Shown here piece by piece: positions 51,738-60,499 of a DNA stretch of 64,000 bases (position 1 is its first letter; each line of letters starts with the position of its first letter). The notes beneath the pieces were generated by a model. It saw only the letters and a program-made list of their open reading frames with translations, did not search any database and had not been told where the DNA came from. A program made the position numbers and the translations under genes. Origin of the DNA: Pelagibacterium flavum (GTDB lineage Bacteria > Pseudomonadota > Alphaproteobacteria > Rhizobiales > Devosiaceae); contig NZ_CP107716.1 in NCBI RefSeq assembly GCF_025854335.1, positions 1,853,001 to 1,917,000 on the forward strand, read 5' to 3'.

Positions 51738-52295
51738 CGTGAAGGGCCTGCTGAGGTATTTGCTGCCGGGCACCCCGAACCGCCAGGGCAGATCGACAGC
51801 CTTGGTGATGCCGATGCGCGGGCCGATGACGACGGGGCCCTCCACGGGGGCAGGAGCGAAGCAGAAGGGGGCGTCGGACAAGGGGCGATCATTGTGGCTC
51901 AGGTCGATGCCGAGGGCTTGGGTCAGCCGTCCGGGGCCGGCGCATAGCTTTTTGGGGTCGGGCAGGCCGCGCCTGTCAATCATTTGCTCAATGCCGTCAG
52001 TTGGCACGAGCGCGCGGATGAGAACCGCGCTGCCGGGACGGCAGACGAAGTTGACGCACCAGTGGATGCCGTAGCTGCGATAGACATAGACCGTGCCGGG
52101 GAGATCAAACATCGGCTTGTTGCGGGGCGTGGGGCCGCGAAAGCTGTGAGAAGCAGGCTCGTTGGGGGCGTAGGCCTCTGTCTCGATGATGGTGCCGCCA
52201 ACGCCGTCGACATGAAATCGCGCTCCGATCAGGCGCCGGGCGACGGCCACGACGTCATCGTCGAAATAGCGATTGATGAAAGTCGGATCGGCCAT
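51714..52295 (-). CDS. 3-methyladenine DNA glycosylase (Mpg/AAG type)
   Basis: 193 residues. Motifs of the alkyladenine glycosylase fold: GTIIETEAYAPNEPASHSFRGPTPRN, the tyrosine strand GTVYVYRSYGIHWCVNFVC, VLIRALVP and LCAGPGRLTQALGID. It removes alkylated or deaminated purines to start base excision repair. It is convergent with the transpeptidase gene. Confidence 0.93.
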   Translation of the reverse strand: MADPTFINRYFDDDVVAVARRLIGARFHVDGVGGTIIETEAYAPNEPASHSFRGPTPRNKPMFDLPGTVYVYRSYGIHWCVNFVCRPGSAVLIRALVPTDGIEQMIDRRGLPDPKKLCAGPGRLTQALGIDLSHNDRPLSDAPFCFAPAPVEGPVVIGPRIGITKAVDLPWRFGVPGSKYLSRPFTKNGPSEV

Positions 52296-52310
52296 TGAGG
52301 CTAAATAGCT

Positions 52311-53096
52311 TTACGAGTCGAGGATTGCAAAGCCGGCGCCGCTTGTGGCGCAGCCGATCAGCCGGACAGTGTTGCGGCCCTCATTCTTGGCGGCGTAGAG
52401 CCGTTCGTCGGCCAGCCTGAACAGTTCCTCAAAGCCGGTGCGGCGGTCGAACACGACGCCGCCCACGCTTACGGTAAGCTGGTGGTGGTGGCCGTCGGCG
52501 ACAAAGGCGAGTTTTTCGACTGCGCGCCGCAGCCGTTCGGCGACCGTTTCGGCGCCATAGCGGTCGACGACGGGCAGGAAGACGCCAAATTCCTCGCCGC
52601 CCAGGCGACCGACATTGTCGCCGGCGCGGACCGAAGAGCGGATGGCACGGGCGATCAGGGTCAGGGCGATATCGCCATTGTGATGTCCGAAGCGGTCGTT
52701 GATCTGTTTGAAATTGTCTGCATCGATGACCAGCAGGGCGCCGTGGACGTGATCGCCTTGCGGGACCAGCGCCTCGAGCCGGGCCTCGACCAGCGCGGTG
52801 AAGGCCGTCCGGTTGAGGCAATTGGTGAGGCCATCGGTGGCGGCCAGAAGACTGAGCTGTCTATTGGCCGATGCCAGTTCGCGCAGCTTGATCGAAAAAT
52901 AGAAAAAGAACGGGGTGGCCAGCCCAAACGGCACAATGATCGCCGCGAGGGCTGCGCGGACCCTGATTTCCGAGGGAAAGCCCGCAAATGTCATGATGTT
53001 GTAACCAAGCGCCACCAGAACGCAGAACAGCGGTCCGCACGCCGTCCATGCCGCGATCGGTATCCACTCTTTGAGCCTATGGCCGCCGATGCTCAT
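52311..53096 (-). CDS. Membrane diguanylate cyclase
   Basis: 261 residues from the ATG at 53096 (MSIGGHRLKEW), supported by GGAGG five bases upstream. Two hydrophobic segments (about 12-32 and 46-68) anchor a GGDEF domain with the active site GGEEF (166-170). RAGD five residues before it (157-160) is the inhibitory I-site, so product feedback is expected. It makes c-di-GMP. No sensor domain beyond the membrane part. Confidence 0.93.
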   Translation of the reverse strand: MSIGGHRLKEWIPIAAWTACGPLFCVLVALGYNIMTFAGFPSEIRVRAALAAIIVPFGLATPFFFYFSIKLRELASANRQLSLLAATDGLTNCLNRTAFTALVEARLEALVPQGDHVHGALLVIDADNFKQINDRFGHHNGDIALTLIARAIRSSVRAGDNVGRLGGEEFGVFLPVVDRYGAETVAERLRRAVEKLAFVADGHHHQLTVSVGGVVFDRRTGFEELFRLADERLYAAKNEGRNTVRLIGCATSGAGFAILDS

Positions 53097-53296
53097 TGCC
53101 GCCTCCATTGCGTGCTGCAATGTGGTGCGGTCGACGATAAGGGTGTCCTTATATGGCTTTAGGCTAAACTACTTAGCGCGCGCCGGCGGTGGGTGGCTGC
53201 CATGCGATTGTGCTGTGGCAAATGGCGGGCGGATGGGTTACGCCATAGCCAGAGCCAAGAGTCGCGGCTTCGCGAAAAACCGGGAAGGAGAGTTGC

Positions 53297-54706
53297 ATGG
53301 AAGACGCTGCACCGACCGGACCGGAACCCGACGAAAACCCCGAAAGCATCTATGATGCGGACGGTCGGCTTCGCTCCGATTGGTATGAAGCGCTCCGCGC
53401 CGAGATCGAGGCGGGGGATTCCGAGGCGCTGCGCAAGCGCATGGAGCCGCTCCATGAATCGGAAACGGGCGATGTCATCGAGGCCTTGCCGGCCGACGAG
53501 CGGGTTCAGCTTGTTACGCTGCTTGGCGATGCCTTCGACTATTCGGCGCTGACCGAGGTCGACGATTCGGTTCGTATCGAGCTTATGGACGAGCTGCCGA
53601 ACGCCGAGATCGCGCGAGGTGTCGCCGATCTCGACAGCGACGATGCCGTTTACATTCTCGAAGATATCGACGCGGAGGACCGGGACGAAATTCTGGCGCA
53701 AATGCCGGCTTTCGACCGCATCTCGCTCAAACGCAGCCTTGATTTTCCAGAGGACTCCGCCGGGCGGCGGATGCAGACCGATTTCATTGCCATCCCGCCG
53801 TTCTGGACGGTAGGGCAAACCATCGACTATCTGCGGACCAATGATGATCTGCCCGACGATTTCTACCAGATCTATGTCGTCGACCCGGGTTTCAACCTGC
53901 TGGGCACGATCCCGCTCGACCGCATTCTTCGTGTGCAAAGGGCGACGCGCATCGAAGACATCATGAACACCCAGATCCGCCAGATCGACGCCACGCTCGA
54001 TCAGGAGGAGGCGGCACGCATCTTCGAGCGCTACGATCAGGTCGAAGTGGCGGTGGTCGATGAGAGCAGGCGACTGGTGGGCGTCCTGACCATCGACGAC
54101 ATCGTCGACGTCATAAATGAAGAGGCCAGCGAGGATATCCACCGTCTCGGCGGCGTGGGCGACGAGGACATTTCGCGCACAGTGCCGGGCGTCGTGCGCA
54201 GCCGCGCGACCTGGCTGCTGGTCAATCTGGGCACGGCAACGCTTGCCTCGCTGGTTATCGGGCTGTTCGACGGCACGATCGAGCAAATGGTCGCACTGGC
54301 CGTGCTGATGCCCATCGTCGCTTCCATGGGCGGGGTAGCGGGCACGCAGACCATGACAGTGACGGTGCGCGCCATTTCGCAAAGGGAACTGGACAAGAAC
54401 AACGCCTGGCGCCTGATCCGACGCGAATTGCTCGTCGGGCTGACCAATGGCGTGATCTTTGCGGTATTGCTGGGGGTCATTACCGGTTTCCGCTTCGCCA
54501 ACCCGGCGCTGGGGCTGGTGATCGGCATGGCGATGGTGGTCAACATGATCGTCGCCGGTGGCTGTGGCATCCTCATTCCGATGCTGCTCAACAGGCTCAA
54601 GATCGATCCGGCCGTTGCGTCCTCGACTTTTGTCATGACGTTTACCGACGTTATCGGCTTTTTCGCCTTCCTGGCCCTCGCCGGCTGGTGGTTCGGCCTG
54701 TTTTGA
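53297..54706 (+). CDS. mgtE: Magnesium transporter MgtE
   Basis: 469 residues, with AAGGAG before the ATG. The MgtE N domain (about 35-135), a CBS pair (about 140-265; FYQIYVVDPGFNLLGTIPLDRIL and AVVDESRRLVGVLTIDDIVDVI) and the five-helix membrane domain (about 290-469) with RSRATWLLVNLGTATLAS and PIVASMGGVAGTQTMTV. It is a Mg-gated Mg channel of the inner membrane. No Mg-riboswitch structure was seen upstream. Confidence 0.95.
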   Translation: MEDAAPTGPEPDENPESIYDADGRLRSDWYEALRAEIEAGDSEALRKRMEPLHESETGDVIEALPADERVQLVTLLGDAFDYSALTEVDDSVRIELMDELPNAEIARGVADLDSDDAVYILEDIDAEDRDEILAQMPAFDRISLKRSLDFPEDSAGRRMQTDFIAIPPFWTVGQTIDYLRTNDDLPDDFYQIYVVDPGFNLLGTIPLDRILRVQRATRIEDIMNTQIRQIDATLDQEEAARIFERYDQVEVAVVDESRRLVGVLTIDDIVDVINEEASEDIHRLGGVGDEDISRTVPGVVRSRATWLLVNLGTATLASLVIGLFDGTIEQMVALAVLMPIVASMGGVAGTQTMTVTVRAISQRELDKNNAWRLIRRELLVGLTNGVIFAVLLGVITGFRFANPALGLVIGMAMVVNMIVAGGCGILIPMLLNRLKIDPAVASSTFVMTFTDVIGFFAFLALAGWWFGLF

Positions 54707-54806
54707 AGGTGATTCGCAGCCATGCGTGGATTGCAAGCGTGATTTGCGTGAATGTGGCCTAAACATGGCTTGCTTAACCGGCGCTGCGTAGTTAATTAGG
54801 CGTTAC

Positions 54807-54834
54807 CGGTGAGTGACAGAGATGGCGCTCACCG
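54807..54834 (+). terminator. Weak hairpin after mgtE
   Basis: CGGTGAG (54807-54813) pairs with CTCACCG (54828-54834) across a 14-base loop; ATTTTG follows. Confidence 0.35.
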
Positions 54835-54860
54835 ATTTTGCAACAGCGCAAGGAGCTTGC

Positions 54861-54962
54861 ATGCGTAGCCAATCCAAGGCCGTATGCTGGCGAGCCGCAA
54901 GCTGGACATGTGTCGGCTTGATCTCGCTCGGTTTCATTGTTTCTGTCATTGCTGGCGCCTGA
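54861..54962 (+). CDS. 33-residue small membrane protein or leader peptide
   Basis: ATG at 54861 with a perfect AAGGAG at 54850-54855. The peptide begins MRSQSKAVCWRAASWTCVG and ends in one hydrophobic span (about 17-31). It has two Trp and two Cys residues. Thirty-seven bases after its stop is a terminator, then the DUF1489 gene. It could be a short membrane protein or an attenuation leader. Confidence 0.5.
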   Translation: MRSQSKAVCWRAASWTCVGLISLGFIVSVIAGA

Positions 54963-54998
54963 TACGGCCTTTCGGCAAGAGACGGATTCAGATACGAC

Positions 54999-55036
54999 AA
55001 TGGGGTGCCCGGAAACGGTCGCCCCATTTTCTTTTT
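54999..55036 (+). terminator. Terminator between the small ORF and DUF1489
   Basis: AATGGGG (54999-55005) pairs with CCCCATT (55022-55028), with an inner CCG/CGG hairpin on a GAAA loop. TTCTTTTT follows. It ends only 13 bases before the DUF1489 ATG. Confidence 0.8.
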
Positions 55037-55048
55037 GGGTGGTTCCCC

Positions 55049-55471
55049 ATGCATATCATCAAGCTTTGTGTTGGCGTTTCCTCGGTCGAGGAATTGATCG
55101 AATGGCGGGCCCTGCGCCGTGAGCAGGGGTTCGGACGTCCCGATGGCCTTAACGTTCATCGTACGCGCATGATGCCCAAAAGAGCCGATGAAATCGTGGG
55201 GCAGGGATCGTTATACTGGGTTATTGCCGGTGCGATCCGGGCGCGGCAGGTGATTGCGGACCTCAAGTCTGAGACCGACGGGGAGGGCCGGTCGTGCTGC
55301 GACATCGTGATGGAGCCTGAACTGATCCGCACAGCGCCCTATCCGCGTCGCCCTTTCCAGGGCTGGCGCTATCTGCAACCCAAGGACGCCCCGCCCGATC
55401 TTGCCCGGGCAGGCGAGGACGCTCCGCCCGAAGGCATGGCCGAAGAACTGGCCCAACTGGGGCTTCTTTGA
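55049..55471 (+). CDS. DUF1489 family protein
   Basis: 140 residues from the ATG at 55049; the upstream frame has no usable start and crosses the terminator. Family motifs are HIIKLCVGVSSVEELIEW, TRMMPKRADEIVGQGSLYWVIAG and PRRPFQGWRYL. DUF1489 is an alphaproteobacterial family without known function. The terminator directly before it suggests regulated read-through or an own promoter inside the leader. Confidence 0.85.
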   Translation: MHIIKLCVGVSSVEELIEWRALRREQGFGRPDGLNVHRTRMMPKRADEIVGQGSLYWVIAGAIRARQVIADLKSETDGEGRSCCDIVMEPELIRTAPYPRRPFQGWRYLQPKDAPPDLARAGEDAPPEGMAEELAQLGLL

Positions 55472-55568
55472 GCCGATCCGATGATACCCTGCCTTAGTTA
55501 TTTCAGGCTGGAACTCGCAGGAGTCCATTCCGTTGACGGTGCAGTGCAACCAGCAACGGAGACTGACA

Positions 55569-55970
55569 ATGGATCCGAGGACAGACAACGGCTTGCGGGC
55601 CCGCGATCTCGACAGGCGCGAAACCGGCAATCTGATCGGTAGCGACAAGGTCGAAGGCACCGCCGTTTACAGCCTGGCCAATGACAAGATCGGCACCATC
55701 GAACGGGTCATGATCGACAAGCTCAGCGGCAAGGTTGGCTATGCCGTTCTCAGCTTTGGCGGCTTTCTGGGCATCGGGGACGACCACTATCCGATCCCCT
55801 GGGCCAAGCTGACCTATGACGAGAGCCTTGGCGGCTATCGCACCGATATCTCGAAAGCGGACCTTGACAACGCGCCGCGCTACAACGCCGACGATGATTT
55901 CGAATGGAACGATCGTCAGCGCGCCATGGATATCTACACCTATTATGGCGTGCCGCCATATTGGATCTGA
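55569..55970 (+). CDS. PRC-barrel domain protein
   Basis: 133 residues from the ATG at 55569, with GGAG at 55558-55561. One PRC-barrel (about 25-95; SDKVEGTAVYSLANDKIGTIERVMIDKLSGKVGYAVLSFGG, then GDDHYPIPWAKLTYD). PRC barrels bind RNA or protein surfaces and are often stress-linked in rhizobia; no role can be fixed here. Confidence 0.85.
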   Translation: MDPRTDNGLRARDLDRRETGNLIGSDKVEGTAVYSLANDKIGTIERVMIDKLSGKVGYAVLSFGGFLGIGDDHYPIPWAKLTYDESLGGYRTDISKADLDNAPRYNADDDFEWNDRQRAMDIYTYYGVPPYWI

Positions 55971-56154
55971 TCGTCACCCCGCGAACTTGATTCGGCTGGT
56001 CGGTGCGCCAAACGCGTGCCGGCCATTCGTTTATAAAATGTAAATCAAATACGAGCTAAGCTGACCCCAAGGCGCAATATTCGCACTTGTGCGGGTTTTA
56101 CGAAGCACACAAGCTGTGCAACGCTTTTTTGGGGCATGGGTTAGAGTCGAATCA

Positions 56155-57027
56155 ATGCAGCGATCGAACGCGCACGTCATCGTTCTGGGCAATGAAAAGG
56201 GTGGCTCGGGTAAATCCACCACGGCGATTCACCTCGCCGTTCATCTGCTTTATGAAGGCTTTCGTGTTGCCACCATCGATGCCGACAGCCGTCAGCATAC
56301 GCTCACGACCTATGTGCGCAATCGCCGGGAATGGTCCAGCGCCCACGGCCTTTCGGTTCCCCATTCCACCCATTTCCACCTGCCGCAGGGGCGAGGCGAC
56401 TCGCGCGAAAAAAATGCGGACATGGAATTCGAAATGTTCCGCCAGGCGGTGGCTGAAGTGGAGCGGGACGTCGACTATCTGATCGTCGATACGCCCGGAT
56501 TTGATACCCACCTCACGCGTATTGCCCATTCACTGGCCGACACGCTGATTACACCGCTCAACGACAGCCTGATCGATCTCGATGTCATCGCCAAGGTTGA
56601 GCCTGACAGCGGAACCTTGATCGAATTGGGCCATTATACGCGCCTCGTCCAGCGATCACGCCGCGAGCGTCTGGCCATCGACGGGCGCACAATCGACTGG
56701 CTGATGGTGCGCAACCGCATTTCCACGCTCAACTCGCGCAACACGCGGCTGGTGCGGACGGGGCTGGAAAACGTTGCCGACCGCGTCGGATGCCGCGTCG
56801 CGGATGGCATTGCCGAGCGCGTGATTTTCCGGTCGCTGTTTCCGATCGGCATGACGGTTTTCGATCCGCTCGACGAAGACGCTCTGGGTGGAGCGCCGAC
56901 CATGAGCCATATCGGCGCGCGCCAGGAATACCGGCTGTTGCTCGACGCTCTTAATCTCTCTGGCAAGCGCCGGAGCGAGGCGCAACCGGCGCAGCGCGGC
57001 CAGCGGGTGCTGGCCGGAACGGTTTAG
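56155..57027 (+). CDS. mipZ: Division-plane positioning ATPase MipZ
   Basis: 290 residues from the ATG at 56155. ParA/MinD fold with deviant Walker A EKGGSGKSTTA (14-24), switch TIDADSRQ, VDTPGFD, and the MipZ-type region PLNDSLIDLDVIAKV. In alphaproteobacteria MipZ forms a gradient from ParB at the poles and blocks FtsZ polymerisation, so rings form at midcell. No parAB is in the window. Upstream 184 bases are AT-rich without a clear promoter. Confidence 0.9.
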   Translation: MQRSNAHVIVLGNEKGGSGKSTTAIHLAVHLLYEGFRVATIDADSRQHTLTTYVRNRREWSSAHGLSVPHSTHFHLPQGRGDSREKNADMEFEMFRQAVAEVERDVDYLIVDTPGFDTHLTRIAHSLADTLITPLNDSLIDLDVIAKVEPDSGTLIELGHYTRLVQRSRRERLAIDGRTIDWLMVRNRISTLNSRNTRLVRTGLENVADRVGCRVADGIAERVIFRSLFPIGMTVFDPLDEDALGGAPTMSHIGARQEYRLLLDALNLSGKRRSEAQPAQRGQRVLAGTV

Positions 57028-57035
57028 GTCCTTTT

Positions 57036-57815
57036 TCAGACGAGCAGTGACTGCGCCCCGTCGATCCAGATGGGCGTGCCGGTGATGTGTCGCGAAGAGT
57101 CCGAGCTCAAGAAACAGACGAGATCGGCAATTTCTTCGGCCTTGCCCGGCTTTCCATCCGTGAGCGGGATATCGCCGTCGGGGTAGTAGGCAGGCTCTGC
57201 CGCCATTTCCACGTTACGCTGTTCGGTGTTCTGATCTATCTGGCTTTCGATGGCGCCGGGGCAGATGGCGTTGACGCGGATGCGGTGCTTGGCCAACTCG
57301 AGCGCGGCCATCTGGGTCAGCGCCAGTTGACCGGCCTTGGTGGTCGAATAGGCCGAAGCGCCGGCCGTGGTGAATGTGCGGGTGCCGTTGATCGAAGAGG
57401 TGATGATGATCGAGCCGCCGTGTTCCTTCATCAGCGGGACGGCGTGATGGAGTGTGAGGAACGTGCCGCGCAGGTTGACGGCGTTGGTCTTGTCCCAGTC
57501 TTCGACCGTCAGCTCCTCGAGCGGCGCCCAGGTGCCGTTGATTCCGGCATTGGCAAAGACGATATCGAGCCGCCCGAAGGTTTCGGTGATCTGATCGAAC
57601 GCTGCCTGCATGTCGGCGACGTCGGATATGTCGGCATAGAGGGGCAGGGCCTTGCGCCCCAGTCGGGTGATTTCGAGGCAGACGGCGTCCACCTCTTCCA
57701 TCGTGCGGCTAAGCAGGGCAATGTCTGCGCCTTCGGCGGCCAGCTTGAGGGCGCTGGCCCGGCCCAAACCGGAGCCGCCCCCGGTGACCAATGCAATTCT
57801 GCCTTCAAGTGCCAT
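57036..57815 (-). CDS. Short-chain dehydrogenase/reductase
   Basis: 259 residues from the ATG at 57815, supported by GGAGG. Cofactor motif TGGGSGLG, NAG, SSINGT and catalytic YSTTK are all present, so an active NAD(P)-dependent oxidoreductase. Substrate cannot be told. It lies tail to tail with mipZ and downstream of the small gene 57879-58160. Confidence 0.88.
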   Translation of the reverse strand: MALEGRIALVTGGGSGLGRASALKLAAEGADIALLSRTMEEVDAVCLEITRLGRKALPLYADISDVADMQAAFDQITETFGRLDIVFANAGINGTWAPLEELTVEDWDKTNAVNLRGTFLTLHHAVPLMKEHGGSIIITSSINGTRTFTTAGASAYSTTKAGQLALTQMAALELAKHRIRVNAICPGAIESQIDQNTEQRNVEMAAEPAYYPDGDIPLTDGKPGKAEEIADLVCFLSSDSSRHITGTPIWIDGAQSLLV

Positions 57816-57878
57816 GTCTGCCTCCGTTGCCGATACCCAAGGCAACGCCAGCAAAGACGGGCGGTTCCGTCCGGTTGG

Positions 57879-58160
57879 TCAGTCTTCCTGGGGCATGTAC
57901 ATGCGCAGAGCGCGACGGCCGGCGGGACTGAAGACGTCGATATCGACCGACACCTTGGGCAGAACCATGCGGCGCGTGCGCGACGACAGTGCCAGAACGA
58001 CTGACAGCATGTCGGACATACGCCGGTGCACGGGCTTGTTTTCTCCAAGGCCGCGCGCCAGCAGACGCAGGGATTCCGCGCGAACCGCGTCGTCATCCGA
58101 GGCGAGTGGCGAGCGGGGCTGGAACTGGCCAAGCTCAGAAAGTCGGGTCATTTCGCTCAT
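57879..58160 (-). CDS. Small protein of unknown function
   Basis: 93 residues. Mostly helical, basic in the middle (MLSVVLALSSRTRRMVLPKV), ending with SPAGRRALRMYMPQED. No family recognised. It lies 63 bases upstream of the SDR gene and 56 downstream of the carboxypeptidase gene, same strand. Confidence 0.5.
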   Translation of the reverse strand: MSEMTRLSELGQFQPRSPLASDDDAVRAESLRLLARGLGENKPVHRRMSDMLSVVLALSSRTRRMVLPKVSVDIDVFSPAGRRALRMYMPQED

Positions 58161-58216
58161 TGGGCTACTCCATACATCTGCGCCAATTGTCGAAGACTGT
58201 GCGGTCGTTCTGGTCG

Positions 58217-59785
58217 CTACCCCTGGACCGTGAGGCAGTTGATCGAGGCTTCGGAAAGCGCATCGCAGGTCGTTCTGGCCTGGGTGCGGTCGGCAAAGCC
58301 GGCGAAACGGGCGCGATAATAGAGAACGCCGTTGCGCTCGAAGGTTTCGACGTAGCCGCGCAGATTTGCGAGCTGGTCGTATGTCTGGGTGGCTTGGCTC
58401 AGCAGTTGCTGGGCATTGCCTTCGCTGTCAGCGGCACCGACCTGAACCACCCAGCCGCCGGCGGGAACGGTCGCCGCGCTGTTGGTGCTCATGGTGTCGA
58501 GCGACAGCCCGTCCGGACGTGCGATCGGGGCGGGCGGCACGAGGATCTGTCCCGATTGCGGGCCGAGCTGGAGCGATTCGGCGATCCAGGCGCCGATCGG
58601 GTCGTCGGCGGGATAGACCGGTGCCTCGGAGGGCATGACGCCGGTTGCGACATAGGTCGCCTGATCGAGGGCGTTATCGCCCGGGCGGGACGGAATATCG
58701 TCCGCCGATACGATCTGGAAGGGGATGGTTTCGGGCTCGTTGGACGCCGGGGTGGGCGCGTCCTGGCTGAGCGAAGCCACCTGAATGGCCTGTTCCTCGG
58801 TGATGACCGGGAGAAGACTGACGGGGCGACCGGGCGGCAGGCGGTTAAGCGGCACGGCGGCACCTGCGGAGGCCACGGCAATACCATTGCCCAGCAAGGT
58901 GGGGCGCGGGATCATCGCTTCGCGCCAATAGTCGCCCTGGCGGGCCTTGGGCAGGTAGGTGCGCACCAGTTCGGCGACGCGGGCGTTGCGGGCCGCGCCG
59001 GTGTTGAACCCCAGTCCGATCACCACAATATGGCGGTTGCCCGAGCGGGCGGCGGTCATCAGATTATAGCCCGACGCATTGATATAGCCGGTCTTGATGC
59101 CATCGACGCCGTTCTGGCCCAGCAGCGCATTGTGGTTGCCATACGTCTTGGAGCCGTAGGTGAAGCTGCGGGTCTGGAAATATTCGTAATAGTGGGGGAA
59201 ATGCAGATAGACGGCGCGCGCCAGGGTGGCCTGATCGGCCGCGGTTGTGACCTGGCCGCTGTCTGGAAGGCCAGAGGCGTTCTTGTACGTCGTGCGGCTC
59301 ATGCCCAAGGCGCGCGCCGTCTGAGTCATGCGCTCGCCGAACTTGCTTTCAGTGCCGGAGATGTTCTCGCCAATGACCCGGGCGACGTCGTTGGCCGAAA
59401 GGGTGACCAGCGCCTTGATGGCGTTTTCGACGCTGATGGTCGATCCGCGCTGCACGTAGAGCTTGGTGGGGACGGCGGCAGCGGCGTGGGCGGAAACCGT
59501 AAGCTTGCTGTCGAGGCTGAGGCGGCCGGCTTCGAGTTCCTGGAAAAGGATATAGAGCGTCATCACCTTGGTGAGCGAGGCGGGATAACGCAGATCGTTG
59601 GCATTGTCCTGATAGAGGACCTGGCCGGTCTTGGCGTCGACGGCGATACCGGCATAGGCGCGCGGGACGCTTTGCGCTGCCGCCGGAGCCGAAACGGCGG
59701 CAAAGGCCATCGCCGCGATCAGAACCGTGAGAAAAAAGCGCACAAATGGGACGCGTGCGGAATCGATACGCAGAAGGGTCGGCAC
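58217..59785 (-). CDS. D-alanyl-D-alanine carboxypeptidase with SPOR domain
   Basis: 522 residues from a GTG at 59785 with GGAG six bases upstream. Signal peptide about 1-38 (FFLTVLIAAMAFAAVSAPAAAQ). Peptidase S11 motifs: Ser70-Leu-Thr-Lys73, Ser130-Ala-Asn132 and Lys231-Thr-Gly233. A Pro-rich linker leads to a C-terminal SPOR domain (about 440-520; GGWVVQVGAADSEGNAQQLL) that binds denuded glycan at division sites. It trims pentapeptides, probably at the septum. Confidence 0.92.
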   Translation of the reverse strand: MPTLLRIDSARVPFVRFFLTVLIAAMAFAAVSAPAAAQSVPRAYAGIAVDAKTGQVLYQDNANDLRYPASLTKVMTLYILFQELEAGRLSLDSKLTVSAHAAAAVPTKLYVQRGSTISVENAIKALVTLSANDVARVIGENISGTESKFGERMTQTARALGMSRTTYKNASGLPDSGQVTTAADQATLARAVYLHFPHYYEYFQTRSFTYGSKTYGNHNALLGQNGVDGIKTGYINASGYNLMTAARSGNRHIVVIGLGFNTGAARNARVAELVRTYLPKARQGDYWREAMIPRPTLLGNGIAVASAGAAVPLNRLPPGRPVSLLPVITEEQAIQVASLSQDAPTPASNEPETIPFQIVSADDIPSRPGDNALDQATYVATGVMPSEAPVYPADDPIGAWIAESLQLGPQSGQILVPPAPIARPDGLSLDTMSTNSAATVPAGGWVVQVGAADSEGNAQQLLSQATQTYDQLANLRGYVETFERNGVLYYRARFAGFADRTQARTTCDALSEASINCLTVQG

Positions 59786-59996
59786 CCGATACTCCAACTC
59801 TTTACTCAATCGGTACGAAAAACGCCGCACCGGTACTCTACTCTTGAATTGCCGCGCGCCCGTCCCCCGATGGCGCGCCGGAAACTCCAACTTGCAGGCA
59901 CTTTAGGCCGATGCAGTTACAAATCCGTAAAGTGCTTAAAACTTGAAGCAAAAACCGTGTCGGGCGATCACACCTGATTGATCGGTTTTTCGCCCC

Positions 59997-60026
59997 TTAA
60001 CATGGCCGAGATTTTGCCTACATAAT
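59997..60026 (+). promoter_or_regulatory. Probable promoter of clpS-clpA
   Basis: TTAACA (59997-60002), 18 bases, CATAAT (60021-60026), 5 of 6 matches in each box, 45 bases before the clpS ATG. Confidence 0.55.
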
Positions 60027-60070
60027 GGGGCCATCTTGCCTTTCTGATTTGGGACGAAAGAGCCGTGCTA

Positions 60071-60487
60071 ATGTCTGCCCCTTCTACCGGTCTGGAACTG
60101 CCGCATGGCGGTGGTGTTTGCGCGCGGCGTGACACGCTGCCTGCGATCTCGGCCGGCCCGGGAGATGACGACAACAAGCGGGACGAGGGCGCCGGCCAGA
60201 CCGGGGTCGCAACCAAGACCAGAACGAAGACGAAAAAGCCGAGCCTTTATCGGGTTCTGCTGCTCAATGACGACTACACGCCCATGGAGTTCGTCATCCT
60301 CATTTTAGAAGAGGTCTTCAACAAGTCCCGGGAGGATGCGACGCGCATTATGCTGAGCGTCCATAATCAAGGTGTGGGGGAATGCGGGGTTTATCCATAC
60401 GAGGTGGCCGAAACCAAGGTTACCAACGTCATGGATGCCGCGCGCCGAAACCAGCATCCGCTGCAATGCGTGATGGAAAAGCAATAG
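60071..60487 (+). CDS. clpS: ClpS adaptor of ClpAP
   Basis: 138 residues from the ATG at 60071; a GTG at 60065 is too near the ribosome site. The ClpS core (about 57-138; [27 protein letters not shown], then [14 protein letters not shown]) includes the NDD and Met pocket that binds N-degrons. The first 55 residues are a flexible extension longer than in E. coli. It delivers N-end-rule substrates to ClpA 12 bases downstream. Confidence 0.93.
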   Translation: MSAPSTGLELPHGGGVCARRDTLPAISAGPGDDDNKRDEGAGQTGVATKTRTKTKKPSLYRVLLLNDDYTPMEFVILILEEVFNKSREDATRIMLSVHNQGVGECGVYPYEVAETKVTNVMDAARRNQHPLQCVMEKQ

Positions 60488-60499
60488 GATAGGACCAAC

